DNA from: JADJXV01 sp964527785
GTDB taxonomy: Bacteria; Bacteroidota; Ignavibacteria; Kapaibacteriales; UBA961
NCBI GenBank assembly: GCA_964527785.1
Contig: CAZGNO010000024.1
Location: 1 to 50,279 of the forward strand
DNA length: 50,279 nucleotides
Direction: 5' to 3'
Below, piece by piece: positions 36,115-44,971 of this stretch; position 1 is the first letter of the stretch; every line of letters starts with the position of its first letter. The translations under genes and the position numbers were made by a program. A model generated the notes under the pieces. The model was not told the DNA's origin. It saw only the letters and a list, made by a program, of their open reading frames with translations, and ran no database searches.

Positions 36115-36153
36115 TAGTTCACAAATATACGAACTAATAAACATATAGCCAAA
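36115..36153 (-). promoter_or_regulatory. Promoter of the ArsR operon with embedded operator
   Basis: On the minus strand TTTG (36150-36153), a 20-nt spacer and TATATTTG (36122-36129) match the Bacteroidota consensus. The -7 element is framed by the inverted repeat TAGTTC (36115-36120) / GAACTA (36131-36136), spacing 10. A dimeric ArsR protein bound there would cover the -7 box and the start site, giving simple autorepression. Confidence 0.78.
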
Positions 36154-36329
36154 CACTTTTAACACTTACTTTTAATACTTGTAGCAGTATAATGAAGTTT
36201 CACGAATCTTTTTTGTATTTGTTTCATGAGTGACAAGAAATGATATTAAATAATACCGACTTCATTTCGTCGAATTTTATTAAATTAGTACTTGATTCTA
36301 AGAAACAATTTTATATTCATGATATTGCT

Positions 36330-36650
36330 ATGAGATTTGTTGCCGTATTCTTGAGCGTTTATATTCTGCTGCTTTCGTGTATGCCGTGTGGTGATGTGAA
36401 GGACTGCAAAGAGTTAAACGGCAACAGAACTGAATATTCGACTTCCGCTCACAGTGGTCATGAAAACGACATAGAGACCTGCTCCCCTTTCTGTAGCTGT
36501 TTGTGCTGCGGTCAAACTGCAAATTTTGGAATCTATACTGCTGAAATTAAATGTACTATCTATAGCACTACCCCAAAGTTCTTTTTCCCTTCTGCATCTT
36601 TCCAGTCTGAATTTCACTCCTCCATTTGGCAACCGCCTAAGCTCGGTTAA
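36330..36650 (+). CDS. Small Cys-rich membrane/exported protein, DUF6660-like
   Basis: About 106 residues from the ATG at 36330 (the frame is open from 36240 but lacks support). An N-terminal hydrophobic signal or anchor (MRFVAVFLSVYILLLSCMPCGD) is followed by a His/Cys cluster HSGHENDIETCSPFCSCLCCGQT. The layout matches the small DUF6660 proteins that precede CzcA-type pumps in Bacteroidota; their function is unknown, but metal binding is likely. It lies 104 bp upstream of the pump gene on the same strand and diverges from the ArsR operon. Confidence 0.75.
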   Translation: MRFVAVFLSVYILLLSCMPCGDVKDCKELNGNRTEYSTSAHSGHENDIETCSPFCSCLCCGQTANFGIYTAEIKCTIYSTTPKFFFPSASFQSEFHSSIWQPPKLG

Positions 36651-36754
36651 TGAAATAATAACCCTGTAAGTGTTCGCTCATAGCGGATACATAAGCCCGT
36701 TTGTAGTAACAATATACTGCAAACTTTGTTTCATTTCATTAACAAAAAAACACC

Positions 36755-39700
36755 ATGCTTAACAAGATAATAGCGTTCTCTATCAAGAACAAGCTCATTA
36801 TTGGGCTTTTTATTGTAGCTCTCATTGGTTATGGCAGTTACCAAATTACAAAACTGCCGATTGATGCCGTACCGGACATCACTGACAATCAGGTACAGAT
36901 AATCTCCTCCGCCCCTTCTCTTGGCGCGCCGGACGTTGAGCGTCTTATAACATTCCCTATTGAACAAGCAAGCAGCAACATCCCGGGACTCAAAGAAATC
37001 CGCAGTTTTTCACGGTTCGGACTCTCGTTGATAACCATCGTCTTTGAGGATAATGTGGATATCTATTGGGCAAGACAACAGGTAACCGAGCGTTTGAAAC
37101 TGGCTCAGGAGCAAATCCCTAAGGGTTTAAGTTCGCCGGAACTGGCTCCTGTTACAACGGGCTTAGGTGAAATTTATCAATATGTAATCCGTGCCAAACA
37201 TGGCTATGAAACCAAATACGATGCAACTGAACTGCGTACTATTCAAGATTGGATAGTTCGCAGGCAATTGATTGGTGTGAAAGGCGTAGCCGATGTGAGC
37301 AGTTTTGGCGGGAAATTAAAGCAATATGAAATCGCAGTTGATGCAAACAAGCTAAAGTCATTCAATATCACCATCAACGATGTATTCACCGCTCTAGAGA
37401 AAAACAACGAAAATACGGGCGGAGCATACATAGAGAAGAAATCTACCGTGCTGTATATCCGCAGTGAAGGTTTGATTGGAACTATTGATGATATTAAAAG
37501 CATTGTTGTAAAAAACACTTCGAACGGCACTCCCCTTTTATTAAATGATGTTGCCGAAGTACGGATAGGAAGTGCAGTTCGCTATGGGGCAATGACATAT
37601 AATGATGAAGGTGAAGCTGCCGGTGCAGTTGTAATGATGTTAAAGGGAGGCAACAGCAACCAAGTAATTGAAAATGTAAAGGAGCGCATCCTTCAAATTG
37701 AAAAGACATTGCCCGAAGGTGTTGAGATTGAGCCGTTCCTTGACCGAACAAAGATGGTAAACAGTGCAGTCGGCACTGTTTCAAAAAACCTGCTTGAAGG
37801 TGCATTAATAGTGATATTGATATTGGTTCTATTTCTCGGTAATCTGAGAGCGGGTTTCATAGTCGCCTCTGTCATTCCACTGGCAATGCTATTTGCAGTC
37901 ATTATGATGAATCTGTTTGGTGTTAGCGGAAACCTGATGAGTTTGGGTGCTTTGGATTTCGGGTTGATTGTGGACGGAGCGGTAATTATTGTAGAAGCAT
38001 GTATGTTCCAATTACACATTTCAAACCAAAAGAAGATTTCTCAACTGCAAATGGACGAGATTGTTTATAATACTTCCACGCGCATGAGGAATGCAGCAGT
38101 ATTTGGTGAATTGATAATTCTGGCGGTGTATCTGCCCATTTTCACCTTGGAAGGGATTGAAGGAAAAATGTTTAAACCGATGGCGCAAACCGTTGCCTTT
38201 GCACTGTTGGGTGCGTTTATACTGTCACTTACGTATGTACCTATGATGAGTGCGCTGTTCCTCAGCAAAACAGGCACTCACAATAAGAATATTTCTGATA
38301 AAATGATGGCAATATTGGAAGGGATTCATCAGAAATATCTAACGGTTGCTCTATCCATTCCCAAGATTGTAATCGGTTTTACAGTGACTTTGTTCGCTGT
38401 TTCACTCTTTATACTCTCTACACTCGGTGGAGAATTCATTCCCGCATTAGAAGAAGGTGACTTCGCTGTAGAAACAAGGGTTCTCACAGGAAGTAACATC
38501 AATACAACAGTGGATGCGTGTTTGAAAGCAGCACATATCATACAGCGAAAATTCCCTGAAGTACTGAAGGTTGTTGGTAAAATAGGAAGCGGAGAAATAC
38601 CGACCGACCCTATGCCAATGGAAGCTGCCGACCTTATGATTATTTTGAAAGATAAGAGTGAATGGACTTCAGCCGTTACATTTAATGAGCTTGCGGAAAA
38701 AATGAGCGGGGCATTGCAAGATGTTCCGGGTGTTACCTACAGTTTTCAATATCCTGTTGCAATGCGCTTCAACGAACTGATGACAGGTGCAAAGCAAGAT
38801 GTAGTTTGTAAAATTTATGGTGAGAACTTAGACACCCTTACCAAATATGCCTCACTTTTAGGTGCTGTTTCTGGTCGTATTGACGGTGCAAAGGATGTGT
38901 ATGTAGAAAGTATTACCGGATTGCCACAAGTAATTATCAACTACAAACGAAATCTTATCGCCCAATACGGTTTGAATATTTCTGACATTAACAGCGTGGT
39001 AAACACTGCATTTGCCGGACAAAGCAGTGGAATGGTATTCGAAGATGAAAGGCGTTTCGATTTGGTTGTACGCCTAGCCGGAGAGCAGCGGCAAACTTTC
39101 GAAGATGTTAAAAATCTACTAATCCCTACCTCGCAAGGAACACAAATCCCATTGTATCAAGTCGCAGATGTTTCGATACAGGAAAGTATCAATCAAATTC
39201 AACGAGATGATGCAAAGCGCAGAATCATTGTCGGCTTCAATGTTCGCAGCAGAGACGTACAAACCATTGTAAACGAACTGCAACAACTTGTTGAAAAACA
39301 ACTGAAACTACCGAGCGGTTATTACATTACCTATGGTGGTACGTTTGAAAATTTGGTAGCAGCAAAAAAACGCTTACTGCTTGTTGTCCCCCTTGCTCTT
39401 CTTGTAATTTTCTTTCTTCTGTACTTTGCTTTTGGTTCAATCAAGCAGGGATTACTTATCTATTCAGCGATTCCTTTATCTGCTATCGGCGGTATTCTAT
39501 TTTTAGCAATACGGGGAATGCCTTTCAGTATAAGTGCAGGAGTAGGTTTCATTGCTTTGTTTGGTGTAGCGGTACTCAATGGAATTGTCCTTGTAGGTGA
39601 ATTTAACAGAATAAAATCTGCCGGAGAAACCGATGTCAAGCAAATAGTATTACAAGGTACAAAGATTCGACTGCGCCCTGTGCTTATGACGGCATTTGTT

Positions 39701-41098
39701 GCTTCATTGGGGTTTCTGCCGATGGCATTAAGTAACGGTTCCGGCTCGGAAGTGCAGCGACCTCTAGCAACTGTTGTAATAGGTGGTTTGCTGATAGCAA
39801 CGCTCTTGACCCTCTTCGTTTTGCCGGTTCTTTACATTCTTTTTGAAAGCGGCTTTTCAATAAAACGTAAGGGGCTAACCACTGTTACAGCAGTAATAAT
39901 AGCAGTCTTTTTACTGTTTTTTCAAAGTACAAAGGCACAGCAAACAATTACATTACAACGTGCGATTGACACTGCCTTGAAAAATAATTTGACTGCAAAG
40001 AATGCCAGGCAAAATGCAGAATATCAAAAGCTGTTAAAGTCGGCAGCAATTGAAATTCCGCAAACAATGCTTACTGCTGAATACGGACAAATCAATTCTT
40101 TCTATAAAGACACCAAGTTTTCGATTTCTCAAAGCATCAACTTTCCGATGGTCTATGCCAAGCAAAAATCACTGCAAAATGAAAATCATCGGAGCGGTGA
40201 GCTAGCCATTGCACTAAAGGAAGCCGAGCTTAAAAAAAAGGTCAGCGAGGTTTTCTACGTATTGGTATACTTGAAGCGGAAGCATTCACTATTACTCCGA
40301 ACCGACAGCATATACAACTCATTTTTAGAGAGGTCAAAACAGCGTTTGGAGTTGGGCGAAAGTAATATTTTGGAAAAAATCACAGCAGAAACACAACGTG
40401 GACAGATTGCAGTTCAATTGCAACAACTTAAAGCCGACCTCGAAATAGTACAATTACAATTCCAGTTGATGCTAAACTCACCTACTTCTTTCGTGCCGTC
40501 AGAAGAGTCTCCCAATTTGACTTTCACCGCTCTGACCGACACGACAATGCTAAGTCAGCATCTTCGGCTGCAAGAATTGTGGCAACAAAAACAAATATCG
40601 CTGGCTTCTACTGAATTGGAAAAATCTAAATTACTCCCTAATTTATCAATAGCATATAGCAATCAAAGTATTCAAGGAATGGGTGCCGATAATGTTTTAT
40701 ACCCGCAATCAGCTCGATTCGGTTCAGTTCAGATCGGGATAGGTGTACCACTTTACTTTTTTTCTCAGCAGGCAAAAATTAATTCGTCAGAACTGCTTGA
40801 ACTGATTGCCGAAAATAATTATGAAATAGGCAAGCAAACTCTCAGAACCGAGTATCAAGCCGCATTAAAGCAATATCAAACACAACTTCAAACTGTTCGA
40901 TATTTTGAAAAAACCGCCCTGCGTAATGCCGACACTATTACAAATACTGCGAACCATCAATTTACAAGTGGAGACATTAATTATCTGGAATGGACAATGC
41001 TCATCAACAATGCAATTTCAATCCAAAGCAATTATACCGATGCAGTCAAGGAATTAAATCTTAGCATAATTCAACTCAATTACTTAACTACCAAATAG
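36755..41098 (+). CDS. CzcA-type heavy-metal RND transporter fused to a TolC-like outer-membrane factor
   Basis: A 1447-residue fusion. Residues 1-1040 are a complete HME-type RND pump with twelve membrane segments. In the fourth, the motif is DFGLIVDGAVIIVE (401-414), the proton-relay pattern of divalent-cation (Zn/Co/Cd/Ni) pumps rather than the AIGAMVDAAIVMIE pattern of Cu(I)/Ag(I) CusA. A further hydrophobic segment resembling a signal peptide (about 1042-1060, ending STKAQQ) leads into an OMF domain (1063-1447; TLQRAIDTALKNNLTAKNARQNAEYQ, LELGESNILEKITAETQRGQ). The pump and its exit duct are thus translated as one chain, an arrangement known in Bacteroidota. The adaptor gene follows 9 bases later. 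Confidence 0.92.
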   Translation: MLNKIIAFSIKNKLIIGLFIVALIGYGSYQITKLPIDAVPDITDNQVQIISSAPSLGAPDVERLITFPIEQASSNIPGLKEIRSFSRFGLSLITIVFEDNVDIYWARQQVTERLKLAQEQIPKGLSSPELAPVTTGLGEIYQYVIRAKHGYETKYDATELRTIQDWIVRRQLIGVKGVADVSSFGGKLKQYEIAVDANKLKSFNITINDVFTALEKNNENTGGAYIEKKSTVLYIRSEGLIGTIDDIKSIVVKNTSNGTPLLLNDVAEVRIGSAVRYGAMTYNDEGEAAGAVVMMLKGGNSNQVIENVKERILQIEKTLPEGVEIEPFLDRTKMVNSAVGTVSKNLLEGALIVILILVLFLGNLRAGFIVASVIPLAMLFAVIMMNLFGVSGNLMSLGALDFGLIVDGAVIIVEACMFQLHISNQKKISQLQMDEIVYNTSTRMRNAAVFGELIILAVYLPIFTLEGIEGKMFKPMAQTVAFALLGAFILSLTYVPMMSALFLSKTGTHNKNISDKMMAILEGIHQKYLTVALSIPKIVIGFTVTLFAVSLFILSTLGGEFIPALEEGDFAVETRVLTGSNINTTVDACLKAAHIIQRKFPEVLKVVGKIGSGEIPTDPMPMEAADLMIILKDKSEWTSAVTFNELAEKMSGALQDVPGVTYSFQYPVAMRFNELMTGAKQDVVCKIYGENLDTLTKYASLLGAVSGRIDGAKDVYVESITGLPQVIINYKRNLIAQYGLNISDINSVVNTAFAGQSSGMVFEDERRFDLVVRLAGEQRQTFEDVKNLLIPTSQGTQIPLYQVADVSIQESINQIQRDDAKRRIIVGFNVRSRDVQTIVNELQQLVEKQLKLPSGYYITYGGTFENLVAAKKRLLLVVPLALLVIFFLLYFAFGSIKQGLLIYSAIPLSAIGGILFLAIRGMPFSISAGVGFIALFGVAVLNGIVLVGEFNRIKSAGETDVKQIVLQGTKIRLRPVLMTAFVASLGFLPMALSNGSGSEVQRPLATVVIGGLLIATLLTLFVLPVLYILFESGFSIKRKGLTTVTAVIIAVFLLFFQSTKAQQTITLQRAIDTALKNNLTAKNARQNAEYQKLLKSAAIEIPQTMLTAEYGQINSFYKDTKFSISQSINFPMVYAKQKSLQNENHRSGELAIALKEAELKKKVSEVFYVLVYLKRKHSLLLRTDSIYNSFLERSKQRLELGESNILEKITAETQRGQIAVQLQQLKADLEIVQLQFQLMLNSPTSFVPSEESPNLTFTALTDTTMLSQHLRLQELWQQKQISLASTELEKSKLLPNLSIAYSNQSIQGMGADNVLYPQSARFGSVQIGIGVPLYFFSQQAKINSSELLELIAENNYEIGKQTLRTEYQAALKQYQTQLQTVRYFEKTALRNADTITNTANHQFTSGDINYLEWTMLINNAISIQSNYTDAVKELNLSIIQLNYLTTK

Positions 41099-41107
41099 AA
41101 TCAAATC

Positions 41108-42250
41108 ATGAATACATATATCGTAATTCTCTCAACGCTGTTTATAATGATTACAGCTTGCAACAGCAATAAAAAAGTAGAAAATACACCCGAAGAAGCA
41201 ACATCGGAAACAACAATCGAACTCACTGATGCGCAGTTCAAAAATTCTGATATAAAAACCGGAAAAATTGAACTGCGGAATATTTCTTCACTGCTGAAAG
41301 TGAACGGTAAGATTGAAGTTCCGCCGCAGAACATGGTATCAGTGAGTGTCCCGATGGGCGGCTATCTCCGGTCAACAAAACTTCTGGCAGGAATGCATAT
41401 CAGCAAGGGCGAAATAATTGCAACAATGGAAGACCAGCAATATATTCAATTGCAGCAAGACTTCCTTACAGCCAAGGCTCATTTCAGTTCAATTGAAAGT
41501 GAATATCTCCGTCAGAAAGAGTTAAACAAAAGCAAAGCGGGCAGCGACAAAGTTTTTCAAAACGCCCAAACAGAATATCTCTCCCAAAAAATTCTCATAA
41601 AATCCTTATCGGAAAAATTAAAACTAATTGGTATAAATCCTGATAAATTAGATGAAAACACCATTTCAAAAAGCATTAACATTGCTTCCCCAATTGACGG
41701 TTTTGTATCGCAAGTGAAAATGAACATCGGCAAATATGTTACCCCTACCGATGTGCTGTTTGAACTGGTAAACCCGTCGGATATTCATCTGACGCTTACT
41801 GTTTTTGAGAAAGATTTATATAAAATTTCAATCGGGCAAAAAATATTCGCTTACAACAATACTAATCCCGATAAGAAATATATCTGCGAAGTTATTCTGA
41901 TTGGTAAAGATGTTACACCCGAACGCACAATTCAGGTGCAGTGCCATTTCGAACAATACGATAAAAATTTAATTCCCGGAATGTACATGAATGCCGAAGT
42001 GGAAGTTTCAACGAACACAGCTTTGGTAATTCCAAATGACGGCTTGGTTCGCTTTGAAGGCAAACAGTTCGTTTATATCGAAACCTCAAATAATAAATAT
42101 GAAATGATAGAAGTAACCACCCAAAACAACGAAAACGGTTACACTCAAATTATCTTTGCAGACAGCACCGATATGAAGAACAAAACTTTTGTAATTAAAG
42201 GTGCTTACACGTTATTGATGAAGATGAAGAATGCCGGTGAAGAAGAGTGA
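41108..42250 (+). CDS. RND efflux periplasmic adaptor (CusB/CzcB family) lipoprotein
   Basis: A 380-residue membrane-fusion protein with lipobox MITAC (C18). It has the adaptor order: membrane-proximal and lipoyl parts (VNGKIEVPPQNMVSVSVPMGGYLRSTKLLAGMHISKGEIIATMED), an alpha-hairpin (about 120-180, QLQQDFLTAKAHFSSIESEYLRQKELNKSKAGSDKVFQNAQ), the second lipoyl half (ASPIDGFVSQVKMNIGKYVTPTDVLFELV) and a beta-barrel (IPGMYMNAEVEVSTNTALVIPNDGLV). It links the RND part to the OMF part of the neighbouring fusion. No His-rich tail or methionine cluster points to a particular metal. Confidence 0.92.
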   Translation: MNTYIVILSTLFIMITACNSNKKVENTPEEATSETTIELTDAQFKNSDIKTGKIELRNISSLLKVNGKIEVPPQNMVSVSVPMGGYLRSTKLLAGMHISKGEIIATMEDQQYIQLQQDFLTAKAHFSSIESEYLRQKELNKSKAGSDKVFQNAQTEYLSQKILIKSLSEKLKLIGINPDKLDENTISKSINIASPIDGFVSQVKMNIGKYVTPTDVLFELVNPSDIHLTLTVFEKDLYKISIGQKIFAYNNTNPDKKYICEVILIGKDVTPERTIQVQCHFEQYDKNLIPGMYMNAEVEVSTNTALVIPNDGLVRFEGKQFVYIETSNNKYEMIEVTTQNNENGYTQIIFADSTDMKNKTFVIKGAYTLLMKMKNAGEEE

Positions 42251-42320
42251 TTATATTAATCAGTGAGCATAAGACAATTTTTGGATATGGCAACCTAATT
42301 TTGGACGTGACCGCAAAACG
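42251..42320. other. Short gap between the adaptor gene and the att/terminator region
   Basis: About 70 bp with no recognised element. Confidence 0.4.
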
Positions 42321-42345
42321 AAAAAAGCCCCGATAACGGGGCTTT
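42321..42345 (-). terminator. Terminator hairpin following the tRNA 3' remnant
   Basis: A 9-bp stem, AAAGCCCCG (42324-42332) with CGGGGCTTT (42337-42345), has an ATAA loop. On the minus strand a T6 run follows (A run 42321-42326). It directly follows the tRNA 3' fragment and is best read as the original terminator of that tRNA gene; it may now also end the primase transcript. Confidence 0.85.
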
Positions 42346-42366
42346 GTGGTCGGGGAGGGAATTGAA
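42346..42366 (-). other. tRNA 3'-end fragment, probable attachment-site (att) remnant
   Basis: On the minus strand the sequence TTCAATTCCCTCCCCGACCA (42366 to 42347) reads as T-loop positions 54-60, the 3' side of the T stem, the acceptor strand and discriminator A73. CCA is not encoded. The 5' side of the T stem and all earlier parts of a tRNA are missing; AT-rich unrelated sequence takes their place. Such a 3' fragment is the usual distal scar when an integrase inserts an element into a tRNA gene. The acceptor strand predicts a tRNA starting GGTCGGG. Confidence 0.75.
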
Positions 42367-42542
42367 GTAATTTGCAATCTAATTATATATAATATACTTA
42401 CAATAGTATTTTTTAACTGGGGACGGTAAAGGGTAACGAAACTCCTCCATTTAGATTGATTTTTTCTACATTAACAAAGACCGAGAAATATTCTACCTCA
42501 CTATTTCTTATAATGTCATCCCAAAGTTTACCTAAAACTAAC

Positions 42543-43781
42543 CTATGAATCATTAATCCCCAAAGCTGCGCTTATACTCCTTAATCTCTCCAAACATTCT
42601 CGACCAACGTGCGGCTTGCCATCTGTCAGTTTTGCATTATATAAAGCACGTTCGATTAGATATGCAATGTCATTCGTTACAGTCCATTGGTTTATTCGAA
42701 CAATTCCATTGGGCAATTCTATACTTGCAAATAACCTTTCAATCTCTTCAATCTCTGAAAGTTCGGATTCATGGTTAATCCGTACATTCCAAGAATCATC
42801 ATCCCAATTGGTATTGGCAAATATGTCTGATATGTCTCTGATACTTTGCTCGTCAAGTTCACTGAATGATTCATCACTGGAGTTTGAAATAGGTTGAGAT
42901 GGCTTTAAGAAATCTTCCAAAGGAAAACGGATAAGATAATCTGCAATATCAAAACCGCCAGCCCTATCTTCCTCCATTGCTTTCTTTTCCAAGAAATCAG
43001 AAACCTTGACTGAGGCACATATACTCTGTAAATCTTCTGCTTTCTTACTCCATAAGTCAAACTTACCCAAGTCGGGATAGAGTATAATATTTCGTCCTTC
43101 GAGAACTGAGCTTTTACTCATAGTTAATCCGTTTGCGCCTCCGCTAGCAATCCATACATAGTTTGCAAAATATGCACTTGCTACAATTGCGCTCTTTTCA
43201 GATTCGACAATAATAATCGTCTTTGAGATATTTTCCGGCTTATTGAGAAGATGCTCACCAAAAAAACATTGAATAAAGTTAAATTTATCTATTTTGGTAA
43301 CTGTACGTACCCAATTGCAATATTCAATCGGCTGTCTCACCCTGTGACCATCGGAACTATACAGCATTACTTTACCGGAACGGTACTGACCAGAACTATC
43401 ACAATACCAAAAGATATTTGCTCCGCGTTTTTCCCAATGGTTTGATGTTCCAATCTTATAAAGTTCACACAACTCGGTAGCGGTTTTATCGCCAAATAGT
43501 TTTACAAGCCATTGAAAGAATACATTCCTCCCGTAATTGCTCATCGAAAGTTCTACAAGTTCAGGTTCGATGAAGGAAATTTCCTTTTCTTTAATACCAT
43601 ATATCGGTAAAGGTTCGGACTTGATATATTTTGATATGGGTAAAAATGTTTCACCGCAACTATGGCAATATCCTTTGTCTACAAATCCTCTATAGGGTGT
43701 AAACTTTCCGTCAGCATTACTTTTTCCACATGGGCAATGTAATACTTGCTTTCGATTTTTACTAAATTCTAAGGTTATCAA
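42543..43781 (-). CDS. Zinc-ribbon/Toprim primase-like protein (DUF6371-like)
   Basis: A 412-residue protein. The start is a TTG at 43781 with ribosome-binding site AGAGGG; no ATG is close. An N-terminal zinc ribbon has C16, C18, C39 and C42. A Toprim-like core follows, with TIIIVESEKSAIVASAY (catalytic Glu) and IILYPDLGKFD (acidic pair), and GGANGLT between them. The layout matches DUF6371-type proteins of Bacteroidota mobile elements, thought to act as primases in replication. The C-terminal 130 residues are acidic and then helical without a known domain. It is transcribed towards the att site, downstream of the palindromes at 43818-43942. Confidence 0.78.
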   Translation of the reverse strand: MITLEFSKNRKQVLHCPCGKSNADGKFTPYRGFVDKGYCHSCGETFLPISKYIKSEPLPIYGIKEKEISFIEPELVELSMSNYGRNVFFQWLVKLFGDKTATELCELYKIGTSNHWEKRGANIFWYCDSSGQYRSGKVMLYSSDGHRVRQPIEYCNWVRTVTKIDKFNFIQCFFGEHLLNKPENISKTIIIVESEKSAIVASAYFANYVWIASGGANGLTMSKSSVLEGRNIILYPDLGKFDLWSKKAEDLQSICASVKVSDFLEKKAMEEDRAGGFDIADYLIRFPLEDFLKPSQPISNSSDESFSELDEQSIRDISDIFANTNWDDDSWNVRINHESELSEIEEIERLFASIELPNGIVRINQWTVTNDIAYLIERALYNAKLTDGKPHVGRECLERLRSISAALGINDS

Positions 43782-44132
43782 TGGTATTTACCCTCTGATA
43801 CTGTAAATATTGGTATTAACAGTATTGATACGCAATACTGTTGGGGAATTTTTCGCTTGGATTGAAGTTCACTAAACTGATTTTCTAACATAGTTGAACT
43901 CAAAAGAGCTTTTTTTGATACGAAAAGTATCAACTTTGATACAAAAGTTGAGAGATTGTTACAATTACTATCTAATTGGAATATTCTTACCCTTTGATTT
44001 ATATATGCTTATAGAATTATTCACCACAATTCCCTTGCTTTCAAGGTAAAGAATGATTTATTACCTAAATTTGAGTTGATTTTTTTTTTGAATGTGTTTT
44101 TACAAAACTGATTGTTGGTCACAGTCAATTTC
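43782..44132. promoter_or_regulatory. Gene-free stretch with TTGATAC palindromes upstream of the primase gene
   Basis: A perfect 25-bp dyad, AACAGTATTG (43818-43827) / CAATACTGTT (43833-43842), lies about 40 bp before the primase start. A second dyad, TTGATAC-GAAAA-GTATCAA, is at 43915-43933, with another TTGATAC at 43936-43942. The first dyad also contains TTGATAC (43825-43831). The repeated heptamer in both orientations suggests binding sites for a dimeric regulator. The rest is AT-rich with no gene. Confidence 0.65.
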
Positions 44133-44525
44133 TTAGATGATGCTCTGAGATTCCTTTCTTAATTTTGCCTCCTGCTTTTTTTCCTTTCTGATTCTTTCTG
44201 CTTCGGCTTGAATTTCTCGATTCTTTATCCTTAATTCTAAGATCCGTTTCTGCTTCACTCTGTACTGAGCTAAAATCATTGAGTATATATCACTGCCAAC
44301 AGTACTTTCTAGAATCTGAGCATATCTTAGTTTAATTGTCCCTGATTCAGAAATCATACGGTTAACTGTCATGCGAGATTTACCGATTGCTTTCCCAAAT
44401 TCTTCTTGACTTAAACCATATTTTTTTAAGACAGCTTCAAGCTCTCGTCCGGTTATTACATACCTTTCAGCATTAAATTGAACTACACGCTCATTTTCTG
44501 GTTCTGTGTTATTTGTCTTTTTCAT
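44133..44525 (-). CDS. XRE-like helix-turn-helix DNA-binding protein
   Basis: A 130-residue protein. The HTH is at about residues 24-55 (ITGRELEAVLKKYGLSQEEFGKAIGKSRMTVNRMIS). A long charged helix rich in Lys, Arg and Glu fills the C-terminal third (about 90-130) and may be a coiled coil for dimerisation. It could be the regulator of the island; the TTGAACA array begins about 180 bp upstream of its start and is an obvious candidate for its binding sites. No enzymatic domain. Confidence 0.75.
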   Translation of the reverse strand: MKKTNNTEPENERVVQFNAERYVITGRELEAVLKKYGLSQEEFGKAIGKSRMTVNRMISESGTIKLRYAQILESTVGSDIYSMILAQYRVKQKRILELRIKNREIQAEAERIRKEKKQEAKLRKESQSII

Positions 44526-44971
44526 ATTTATACAAAAATTTTCAGTTGAATAAACGTAGTGTATTTAGTTTGAAAGTGTGTTATAAAAACTGTATCCAAG
44601 ATAGTTTCACATCAGTATTAATTTCTGAAGAAAATTAATTCAAACACAACCATTTTATATCAAATAGGGACTCTACTATTAAAGTAATTTCCTTACAAAA
44701 GGGTGAACATTTGAACAAAATGCTACAATCTTTTACTTAACATACAGTTACGGTGTTCAAGCACATTGAACATATTTCAATGAAATGAACGATAAAACTA
44801 TAGTAAAGATAGTAATATCAATAAGTTACAACTTAGTACAAACTGAATTCAAGGTTTGAACATATTTGAACATGGTACATGAATAATGTTCAAAGTGTTC
44901 AAGGTTGTTCAATGCACTTGAACACCGCAACTATTTTACATATATATAGTTATCGCATTTTGTTCAAATGT
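44526..44971. repeat. Iteron-like array of TTGAACA heptamers
   Basis: Between 44704 and 44975 there are ten perfect copies of TTGAACA or its complement TGTTCAA: 44711, 44754, 44766, 44856, 44866, 44887, 44896, 44906, 44918 and 44961. Near-copies lie at 44704, 44786 and 44969. Two pairs form 19-bp dyads TGTTCAA-N5-TTGAACA (44754-44772 and 44906-44924). Direct pairs are spaced 9-10 bp, close to one helical turn. The array ends inside the stop of the DUF3987 gene. This is the pattern of a replication-initiator iteron set or a multi-site operator. No gene is present. Confidence 0.85.
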
